Source: Theocolax elegans
Lineage: Eukaryota; Arthropoda; Insecta; Hymenoptera; Cerocephalidae
Direction: 5' to 3'
Assembly: GCA_026168455.1 (NCBI GenBank)
Contig: CM047431.1
Span: 28,585,569-28,649,568, forward strand
DNA: 64,000 nt
Shown here: in pieces, positions 33,650 to 41,679 of the stretch
Position numbering within the stretch: position 1 is the stretch's first letter
Layout of the letters: every line of letters starts with the position of its first letter
Program-made: the position numbers and the translations under genes
The notes under the pieces: model-generated
Databases searched by the model: none
What the model saw: only the letters and a program-made list of their open reading frames with translations
What the model was told of the DNA's origin: nothing

Positions 33650-34432
33650 TACTCAGTCGATAAGGTAGGCAGGATAAAAATTGACTTTGGCACCCCCCTT
33701 AGTATTACAGTTCTTTAACTTTTTGCTTAGTGCTGCCTCAACTGCTTCTACACTTCTAGCATTCATGTAGCTTATTTTGGTGTCATTTTCCTTACGTATG
33801 AACTTTGCCTGTATGATTTTCTGTGATACAATGCAACTCGTAAGCAATTCCATAGTATTTTTTTTTGCTTTGGGTCGTTAGTCTTTACCGTTATTGTAGG
33901 CACTTTTTACTGTTTTGGTTTAATGTCACTTATAACTTCTGTTTTTGTAGTTGTTACTTTTACCATACATTTTTGCTTCTGCATTTCTAATTATTCCTTT
34001 TTAATTTGATTTTTTTCTTGTAACTCTGTTATTAGTTCTTTCAATAAGGTGTTTTCTTTTATCAGATGTTCGATTTCATTGTCTTCATTTCCTGTATTTG
34101 CATTTTGTTTCTCAACTGTATTATTATGCAATTCTTGCAATAAATCTTCTCTTAATTCTTCTGTCTTTTTTAGTTTAACATCAGCAATCACTTTTTAGCC
34201 ACATCATTTAACATATGTTGATCTGATTGTAACGTAGTGTCTTTAAGTCTGTGATCCGGACAGATTATTAGGTTTTGACCTACATATTTATGATTTTTTA
34301 TTTTTTCACTCACTTCTGTGGTATAAACTTTCACAAATAATGCATATCATTGTTTTTGCTTCTTGCTTAGGGTGACAGTTGTATACTTTACAGTTGAGCT
34401 TATCTGGAGGATGTTTCTCACTTGACGTCATT
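33650..34432 (-). pseudogene. LINE ORF1 with PHD-like zinc finger and coiled coil
   Basis: Begins MTSSEKHPPDKLNCKVYNCH, then TMICIICESLYHRSE with C-x2-C and a His, and after a frameshift LIICPDHRL, a spacing like a PHD/RING finger. A charged coiled coil follows (33,991-34,191). A further piece at 33,653-33,853 (SYMNARSVEAVEAALSKKL) may belong to the same ORF. PHD-type ORF1 proteins are known from CR1-like LINEs. Frameshifts make it a pseudogene. Confidence 0.55.
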
Positions 34433-34439
34433 TCGGCAA

Positions 34440-34827
34440 ATTTATTTATTTATTGATTTATTGATTTATTTATTTATTTATTTGTTATTCCATGTTGTAC
34501 CGTCCCATATACACATGAATGAAAGTATTTTTTGGAAAGTTAGATGACGTGAGATTGGGATGACGAATGACTGCTTTATTGTGTCGTCCAATTTTTAATT
34601 GTAATTGTATTTTAGTATTGTGACTGATAGATGTATTGACAGTTGTTTTATTTGTATTATATTTTATCTGCTGTCTTACTGTGATATTAGCCGTATTTGC
34701 ATTTATTGTTCGACTGTGATATTTTAAACTGTTATATCACTGTGCAATATTGTATTTATACAAGCTTTTATAAAGTATTTATTTTTAATTAAAAATTTGT
34801 AAATTTTTTATTGTACAAATAAACTCA

Positions 34828-34892
<65 letters not shown>

Positions 34893-34895
34893 CGG
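34440..34895 (+). mobile_element. LINE 1-family 3' end with CT/GC tail
   Basis: Contains TGACTGATAGATGTATTGAC and spaced CTGTGATATT motifs as in the 3' UTR at 11,160-11,300. It ends in ACAAATAAACTCATATCTCT, then (CT)n and (CG)n. Only the 3' UTR of a copy. Confidence 0.7.
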
Positions 34896-35214
34896 TGAGT
34901 ATAATGTTGCTTGTTATTTCACTCCGTATTGAATTCACTCAATTACTCACCTAGCTGCCTCGAGTATTTTTCAGCGTACATCGTAGGGACGCTTACTGAC
35001 TGCAGTATCTATTTTTATAAATAGTTTTCATTTCTACAGTCAGTTGTCCCCAAGTTTTGCAATTTTAAACAATCATTAATTTGGAGGTTAGCTGCGAGAT
35101 GTGCGAAGAAAAGACGGCTAGTTCGGTGTTCAACGAGCAGGGTCTCCAACATTCGCACTCTAACGGTTTTTGCACACCACAAGGTCAGCTAGGGTGGACG
35201 CCTCTTCGCTTTAA

Positions 35215-35502
35215 ATGGCAACATCGCGCGGCTGCTTCGTGTGCGGCGCTCGTCTGACACAAAAGGATTACACCGAGGTCTGTGTTATTTGCAATAACAT
35301 CACGCACTCACACTGTTTCGAGGTCGCGCCGGACTCTTCGGAGCACCGTTGTTGTGCGTTGGCAAAATCTAAAGTGCTAGTCACGGCTCCCACCGAAGCG
35401 AGGGCGTCACCGCCTGGGTTTCCGCGACAAGCTAGCGTGACCTGCTACACCGCGCCGTCAACCACGCCTACTCCGCCCTCCTCTGTCATCGGCTGCAGCT
35501 AG
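35215..35502 (+). CDS. LINE 3 ORF1 start with PHD-like zinc finger
   Basis: 95 codons. C-x2-C (CFVC), C-x2-C (CVIC), H-x2-C (HSHC) and a Cys pair (HRCC), in the order of a PHD-like finger, then a Pro/Thr-rich tail. It stops early at 35,502. After frameshifts a continuation (KCKELGYARPIVINLNVFVR) reaches about 35,760, so the full ORF1 was longer. Upstream 34,896-35,214 probably holds its 5' UTR. A nucleic-acid-binding partner of the LINE RT is the expected role. Confidence 0.6.
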   Translation: MATSRGCFVCGARLTQKDYTEVCVICNNITHSHCFEVAPDSSEHRCCALAKSKVLVTAPTEARASPPGFPRQASVTCYTAPSTTPTPPSSVIGCS

Positions 35503-35844
35503 AGACGTGGTTATTGATAAGGCATTTTTTTAAAGGATAATCAGCTTTAAAAATTTTGGGGAGGGTGGCGATAATTTGTTATTCATTCGGACGCTTTGGC
35601 CCAAACCAGTTTTCGAACTTTAGCAGGCGGCGATCCATAAATGTAAGGAACTGGGCTATGCGAGGCCTATTGTAATTAATCTTAATGTTTTTGTACGAAA
35701 GGTGAGGTATGGTCCTCTCAAACGCGTGACTTCTGAGGCTGACATCAACAACCTTCTTCCTCTCTCAACTCACCCCAATTGAGATAGGACTGGTCGGGTT
35801 GAAAACATTAATTCATCCAATACATTTTCCATTTTCCACACCAA

Positions 35845-38091
35845 TATTAATTGTTTAAAGACTAATTTCTCATCTATTGAAGCATTAGTTTTTTCCAGAA
35901 TCCTATGATGTCATTGCTGTCACAGAAACCTTTCTTACCGAAAACGATTCTTCTGAAATTCTTAAATTACCTGGTTATGCTCTTTATCGGTTGGATCGTG
36001 TAGGTAAGGAAGGTGGTGGTGTGGCGGTCTTTGTTTGCGATGAGTTTGCTGTTAACATCATAGCTCACTCTGACCCTGTCTTCTCGAATGCCCCCGAATT
36101 CTTCATCCTACGTATAGTGAATAAGACGGTGGCGCTAGCGTTGGCAGTGGTCTATCGCAGGCCTTCTGCTGTTTATTCTTTAGATTTGTTTGATACTCTT
36201 TCTGACATACTCCCTAACTATAATCATGTCATTATCACGGGTGATTTCAACATTGACATGAAATCTTCCAGTGCTACAGCAAATATGTTTAGAGGGAGTC
36301 TGGCAGCTCTGGGCCTCTTCCTTATTCCATCCGAACCGACGCACCATGCAGTGACATCGGCGGGATCCTCTCATACTTGGTTCGATCTTTTCTTAGTTCG
36401 CGAACCAGTATCTGATTTCGTTTATACAATCGCTATTGCACTGGCTGAGCATGGTGCTATTAGTATTTCCCAGAAGCTTAATAATTCACAGGCTGGTGTT
36501 AAAATATTCTGGAAAAGAGACTTGGAGAAGGTCAACCTTCCTCATCTCGCTACCACTTTTACTTCATTCATGGATAAATCATCGCATGTCTCATCACTTC
36601 CATCTCCATCCTTCATTGATCCGCATTCATCTACTTGGCCTGACCAGCCCACTCGTATAGACTCGCTATCATCTAACCATTTCGACACACTTTCATCCTC
36701 ATTATCTTTACTGATTAGTTCAATTCTCTCCACCTTCAATGTCATTGCTCCATCTCAACTTGTCACAGTCAAAATTAAGCACAAGCCATGGGTTACGCAG
36801 GAAATAAGAGCTAATATTAGGGCCAGAAATATTCCTTTTAAACTTTTTTGTAATTCGGGTTCTTCCACAGACTACAACGCCTATAAATTACTGAGAAATT
36901 TGGTTAAAAATTTTATTAATTCCAGCAAATTTCACTATTTGCAATCGAATCTCAATAACGAAAAAGAACCTGCTAATTCCTGGAAATTTCTCAGAAACCT
37001 GGGTCTTGGCTCGAAGTCGAATTTATCACCATTAAAACATTTTTCAGACCATCAACTCAATGTCCATTACGCATCTATATCCAACCACACCCCACCACTC
37101 ACCATCCATTCCTTTGCATCTAGTCTATCTAATCTATGTCATTTTCCTTCATCTCCTTCATTCGCTTTCCTACCCGTGTTAGCCAGAAAAGTACAGCGGA
37201 CCATAATTAGAGCCTCTTCTAAGGCATCGGGCGTCGACGGTATTTCGATCAAAATGCTGAAATTGAACCTCAACTCACTTTACCCTTAACGGAATTATAT
37301 AACGGTATGCTTTCCGCTGGATGGTTCCCCGATTGCTGGAAGAGGGTCGTGTCATTTCCGTTGGCGAAGTCGAGCAAGATGGAGTCGTGCTCTGACACGA
37401 GACCGATTGCAAAACTTTGTGAGACCTCAAAGGTGTTGGAATGATTAGTGCATGATCAGCTGGTTGAGTATCTTGAATCTAACCATTTATTATCAGTCAG
37501 GCAAGCGAGATTCAGAAAGGGCCACAGTACACAATCAGCTCTTTTGGGGGTACTAGATGACGTAAGAAGAGCTATCGACTCTAGAATGATCACGATCCTA
37601 GTCTTGTTCGACTTCTCCAAGGCCTTTGATACAGTTCCCCAAGATCAACTCATCCGGAAGTTGGGCGATATCGGCTGCTCAGCGACTGTACTCAATTGGT
37701 TTTACAGATATCTTGTGGGCCGCACACAGGCCGTTGTGGACGAGGTTGGCATTGATCTCACTGGCTCGAGGTGAATGTAGGTGTGCCTCAGGGCAGTGTT
37801 CTAGGTCCTGTTTTGTTTTCCATTTTTATTAACGACTTACCTAAGGTTCTCAAAAATAGTAATTATATGCTATTTGCCGACGACGCGCAGGTCTATCATT
37901 CGTTTTTTCCATCTAATATTGATATTAGTGTTCAACGCGTATCTCATGATGCGAATGCGATAGCAAATTGGGCAATGGAGAACGGCCTTAAATTAAATGT
38001 AAAAAAGACAAAGGTTATGATCCTGGGTAGTCAGGCCTTTATATCCCGTATTAACCTGAACACTAAAAAATCTATCGAGGAAAGTAGGTAG
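35845..38091 (+). pseudogene. LINE 3 endonuclease-reverse transcriptase, broken
   Basis: Endonuclease: INCLKTNFSSIEALVF, AVTETFL (catalytic Glu), GGGVAVFVCDEF, ITGDFNIDM (Asp/Asn) and LAEHGAI where SDH is usual. The frame 35,991-37,289 runs through it into the RT start (SKASGVDGISIKML). After a frameshift at about 37,289 and a stop at 37,443: RQARFRKGHSTQSALL, LVLFDFSKAFDTVP, then after another stop GVPQGSVLGPVLFSIF and LFADDAQVYH (Asp pair). It ends at 38,091 in the palm-thumb region, so the 3' end is missing. The combination of PHD-like ORF1, endonuclease and RT fits a CR1/Jockey-type LINE. Confidence 0.85.
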
Positions 38092-38263
38092 CAGTAAAAA
38101 GAGTCTCAGAGGAGAGCGATTAATAATATGTGGTTAATAACTTTCTGGTTACATGTATTCTCAATATCAATGTAGCCTGATATGCATAATATAGTTTTAT
38201 CACAATAACGTTAAATTATACTTAATTATATTTATATTAAACACTTTATTTTTGTTTATGCAG
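38092..38263 (+). other. Intron sequence before the host exon
   Basis: AT-rich, ending in a good acceptor (TTATTTTTGTTTATGCAG, AG at 38,262-38,263). Confidence 0.6.
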
Positions 38264-38450
38264 AATTTTAATATTTTCTTACTTTGGGTCAGATTCAGCA
38301 AGAAAAGAATGGACAGGTTTAATAGGTGAAATAGTACACGAGCGAGCAGATATGATAGTTGCACCATTAACCATTAATCCAGAAAGAGCCGAATTTATTG
38401 AATTTAGCAAGCCATTCAAATATCAAGGAATAACTATTCTTGAAAAAAAG
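38264..38450 (+). CDS. Nmdar1: NMDA receptor subunit 1 (GluN1), one internal exon
   Basis: A 187-bp exon with acceptor TTTATGCAG before it and donor GTAAGA after it. In frame it ends [50 protein letters not shown], the S1 part of the ligand-binding domain just before the first membrane segment. The Pro, Thr and Arg of APLTINPER are residues that contact the glycine co-agonist in GluN1. Intron phases are 1 before and 0 after. No stop or frameshift. No other exon of this gene is visible; flanking introns are full of transposons. The first residues ([12 protein letters not shown]) are less conserved, so the acceptor could differ. The protein would be a synaptic cation-channel subunit. Confidence 0.88.
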
Positions 38451-38672
38451 GTAAGAAGCATTTTAATAATTTTATCCATATGGTGATTGCTAATATAATA
38501 AATATTTAAAATAAATTTCAACGCCGATAGAAAATACCCATGCGTGGTTACAGTTTTAATATGTTGCCTTTCCGTAGTTTACAAAAACAACGTAAATATA
38601 TTTTAGTTTTTTCGAAATAAATTTACTCAAAATATACGAGAGTAAAGAACAAACCATAAATGTTTAATAATT
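38451..38672 (+). other. Intron sequence after the host exon
   Basis: Starts GTAAGAAGC. AT-rich, no feature until the hammerhead-like remnant. Confidence 0.5.
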
Positions 38673-38710
38673 GACGACGTATAGATGGATTTCCTCCATC
38701 TTCGTCAGAC
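38673..38710 (-). ncRNA. Decayed hammerhead-like motif
   Basis: On the minus strand CTGACGA and stem II AGATGG/CCATCT are intact and GTC is present, but the essential GAAA is replaced by ATA-type bases (CTATACGTC). Likely an inactive relic of a Penelope-like terminal repeat. Confidence 0.6.
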
Positions 38711-38829
38711 TAAACCTTATTATTAATACATATTATTAAATTCATTTTACACATAAACAATATTAAGATTATATTAAGTTACTTATAATAATATCAAAAA
38801 TTGTTTTAAGAACTCAATTTGTGGCACTG

Positions 38830-39285
38830 ATCCGTCGTTTTAAAATTTATTTTTTATTTAATTGGTAACGAAAAAGCACAGCTTCCGAACCCTACCTTAC
38901 TTACTTTTCATTTCACCCACAATTTCAAAAAATAGTCATTGTTTACAATCTACTTGACAAAGCAATTCTACTATCTGATTCAATACAGTAACTTCTTACT
39001 AAATAATACCTATCCGTATAAATTTATATGCAAATATATTAACAAAATAGTTTTACATATTAAAAATATTAATAATATTAATACAAGCAATTATGCATTT
39101 AAGAAAAACTTAATCCGGAGGCCAAAAATTGTTTTGTCTCTTATTAAATATTTAACTCCCAAACTTAATGTATCTATAAAGATGAACAAATTCTTACCAA
39201 TAAAACACACTTATTTATAAATTACTAAATTAATCAATTAAATAATATTATAAAGCTAGGTAAAGACAAAATAAAAGAAATGAAA
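38830..39285 (+). pseudogene. Penelope-like element RT C-terminal fragment
   Basis: Frames read FSFHPQFQKIVIVYNLLDKA, NNTYPYKFICKYINKIVLHI, then LIRRPKIVLSLIKYLTPKLN. This matches, residue by residue in many places, the region FSHHPQHQKIAMVYNLVDKG ... RRPKVVLPFFKNLTPKLN of the Penelope copies at 42.7-43.2 kb and 45.5-46.0 kb. One frameshift near 38,935. No GIY-YIG domain. Confidence 0.75.
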
Positions 39286-39290
39286 TATGC

Positions 39291-40353
39291 AAACACGTGG
39301 ATAATCGAATACCGTACACAACGGAGCAAGTTGCAAACGCGTCTGTACCATACGACGGTCGACGACCACATCATACTTTAAATTTAACACAATTTCAGAA
39401 ACAATAAAATATTTGTTTTGTTGTATCTGTCATATTGTGTTAAATTTCGGTTATAACGAAATGCTAGAATATATTTTAAATTTTATAACCTAAATTTAGC
39501 ATAGTAACATAAAGATAAATTAGCTTGCTAAAGATAAGACTCCGGAATTAAAAAAACAGAGGTTCAAATCCCCGAGATAGGTATTACTTTAACTTATTTA
39601 TTATCAAAAATTATATTTTAGTTTGCTACATAAAGCGCTTTAAGTAATTAAATAGAAATCTCTTTTTTTATGATTTAATTATTTTGAAATGGAAAATAAG
39701 ATAATGGTTTAGCATTGATTTCATACTGATTTAATATAATGATTCTATTTTGCGTTTTGAGAAATACTTCTTATTAATTTAATACACTACATAATCAAAA
39801 CAGAAAGCGCTTTCTAATAATTAATATACTTCTTGCTCTATATATAGACGTTTTTTTAAGTATTTATTATTTTTAGTTTTATTAACATTATATGTTGAAT
39901 GGAGGTACAATAACAAAATCATGAGATTAAAAAAAAGTAATAATTTTTTATAAATAAATTCGTAACGCGGTTGCGTTGATATCGCTAACACATCAAAAGT
40001 TCATGACAAAGTACTGGAATCTTCTTTGTTTCTTATCTAAATCGAATGTATTTCGGTTCATTTTCTTCCCTTATAAATTTCACTGGGAGTTGCCATTCCG
40101 GAGTCTTACCTTTCACCAAGCTAATTTATCCTTATATTACTATGCTAAATTTAGGTTATAAAATTTAAAACATATTCTAGCATTTCGTCATAATCGAATA
40201 TTAACACAATATGACAGAAACAATAAAACAGATATTTTATTGTTTCTGACATTGTATTAAATTTAAAGTATGATACGGTCGTCGACCGTCGTACGATACA
40301 GACGCGTTTACAACTCGCTCCGTTATGTATGGTATTTGATTATCTGCGTGTTT
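39291..40353. mobile_element. Inverted-repeat element of about 1.06 kb
   Basis: Left arm (39,291 to about 39,527: AAACACGTGGATAATCGAAT, GACGGTCGACGACC) and right arm (40,112-40,353) are inverted, about 230 bp, with roughly 85-90% identity by eye. The middle is AT-rich; near 39,570 GAGGTTCAAATCCCC looks like a B box. No target duplication found, so the exact ends are uncertain. Confidence 0.65.
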
Positions 40354-40839
40354 ACCTGGTACTAAGAACTTTTATACTAATAGATTTAAAATTTAGTCAC
40401 AAGTGAAATCAGTGCCTTTACATTACAAAAACACTTGCAATTCCGGCATCATGTCGGACCCAGTCATCGATCACACAAAACCCACCGCTACGTACTCAAA
40501 TGCAGTAGAGCAAGAGAAAGTTTACACACGTGAACAAGCCATCAATATGTATCTCGCATTAGCCAAGGAAGAATTTATTTTTATCTAGCAAATAAAAATC
40601 TTGTGGACGACCCCACTAACACAAAGCTTTCAATTGGAAATGACTCACTCAATTCAACTGCTAATCTCCAAGGCTAAATGAATAAGAATTTCCAATGTTC
40701 CACCGTGTATTTCTATATCAACATAGCTAATGAAATCACTATATTAGGCGTAAACCCAAAGTCTCTTATTACAGTTTTCAAAGCAAGCATTCCATCTCAA
40801 ATAATATCTCATGTAAAAAGTTTTAGAAGCCAAATGTAT

Positions 40840-41060
40840 TGTGACAAGGTGGATTAAATCCATTTGTCATAGATGCCAGCATTACCGACACCGCGAGGCG
40901 GCGCGGTATAGGTAGCATATAAGAGCAATGAGCAGGCGCTACGACCAGTGCGGGCGTATCGCAGTGGTTAGCGTGAACGCCTTCGAATCCGAAGGGGCTC
41001 GGGTTCAAGACCCGACGCCCGCTTCATTTTTTATTCAGCACTTAAAAGTCTCATGGCACA
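40840..41060 (+). repeat. TRIM 5' LTR
   Basis: Starts TGTGACAAGGTGGATT, with a near-perfect hairpin (GACAAGGTGGATT ... AATCCATTTGTC), a TATAAG box at about 40,918-40,923, a tRNA-like stretch and a TTAAAAG near the end; closes CATGGCACA. Confidence 0.88.
40950..41022 (+). ncRNA. tRNA-Arg-like sequence in the TRIM 5' LTR
   Basis: 73 nt with tRNA spacing: acceptor GCGGGCG/CGCCCGC (perfect), D arm, T arm TCGGG/CCCGA with loop TTCAAGA, and a loop CTTCGAA with TCG at the anticodon position. The anticodon stem cannot pair (AACGC against TCCGA), so it is not a normal tRNA. A and B boxes could still promote RNA polymerase III. Confidence 0.7.
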
Positions 41061-41061
41061 A

Positions 41062-41075
41062 TGGCGCCCAACGTG
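41062..41075 (+). other. TRIM primer-binding site
   Basis: TGGCGCCCAACGTG, one base after the 5' LTR. The same 14 bases form the primer-binding site of the intact gypsy element at 54,807. Confidence 0.85.
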
Positions 41076-41261
41076 AAAAACCTATCTGCATAAAACCTTG
41101 TACATATTGTAAATAGTCCCTAATCCCTTCCTAAGCAGCGTTCCCCATCAGCAACTCCTAGAATAATTAGGGGAATCATTTCTAGTGAGCAAAGAGCAAA
41201 AAGCAAACCCTCCACCCCAGCCTATAATACGTCTCGATGTCTTACAGACACTCGACGGTTT

Positions 41262-41273
41262 AATGGGGGGGAT
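41262..41273 (+). other. TRIM polypurine tract
   Basis: AATGGGGGGGAT ends directly at the 3' LTR; this is where plus-strand DNA synthesis would start. Confidence 0.75.
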
Positions 41274-41494
41274 TGAGACAAGGTGGATTTAATCCACTTG
41301 TCATAGATGCCAGCATTACCGACACCGCGAGGCGGCGCGGTATCGGTAGCATATAAGAGCAATAAGCAGGCGCTATGACCAGTGCGGGCGTAGCGCAGTG
41401 GTTAGCGTGAACGCCTTCGGATCCGAAGGGGCTCGGGTTCAAGACCCGACGCCCGCTTCATTTTTTATTCAGCACTTAAAAGTCTCATGCCACA
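41274..41494 (+). repeat. TRIM 3' LTR
   Basis: Starts TGAGACAAGGTGGATT and ends CATGCCACA. Contains the tRNA-Arg-like stretch at 41,384-41,456, loop CTTCGGA. Confidence 0.88.
41384..41456 (+). ncRNA. tRNA-Arg-like sequence in the TRIM 3' LTR
   Basis: Same 73-nt frame as in the 5' LTR with a cleaner A box (TAGCGCAGTGGTTAG). Anticodon-position bases TCG. Anticodon stem unpaired. Confidence 0.7.
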
Positions 41495-41679
41495 GTATAT
41501 TAAACATGAAGACTTGTGTAAAATACCAAGAACAATAAAAATTAGAATAGATAAGTCACTGGGTGTATCTCTGGTCGGAAAAATGACATGTTTTTGCAAG
41601 GAAGAAAGTCATCTCGACAAAAACTGTAAAAACATAGAATCACCTTAATTAGTGTAAATGAATTTATTGTTCGTCTAGT

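Larger units (their letters stand above)
40840..41494 (+). mobile_element. TRIM: miniature LTR retrotransposon, 655 bp
   Basis: Two 221-bp direct repeats beginning TG and ending CA, a primer-binding site right after the first, a purine tract right before the second, and GTAT on both sides (40,836-40,839 and 41,495-41,498). The internal part (213 bp) has no coding capacity. This is the full plan of a terminal-repeat retrotransposon in miniature, a class known from plants and, as I recall, from harvester ants. By eye the LTRs differ at about nine positions (near 4%). It must borrow the proteins of a full element. Confidence 0.88.
40403..41648 (+). pseudogene. Zinc-knuckle (Gag/ORF1-like) gene split by the TRIM
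   Basis: Starts at 40,403 (MKSVPLHYKNTCNSG; a second Met at 40,451, MSDPVIDHTKPTATYSN). After frameshifts it reads FYINIANEITILGVNPKSL and SFRSQMY just before the TRIM. Removing the TRIM with one GTAT continues in frame to IKHEDLCKIPRTIKIRIDKS and ends with a knuckle-like CFCKEESHLDKNC (one residue short in the first Cys pair) and a TAA at 41,646-41,648. Probably an old retroelement nucleic-acid-binding protein; family unknown. Confidence 0.55.

Noticed and set aside
40950..41456. Functional tRNA-Arg genes
   Set aside because: Anticodon stem cannot pair in either copy, and both lie inside the LTRs of a TRIM.
40840..41494. Two tandem SINE copies
   Set aside because: The primer-binding site after the first unit, the purine tract before the second and GTAT on both outer sides fit an LTR element instead.
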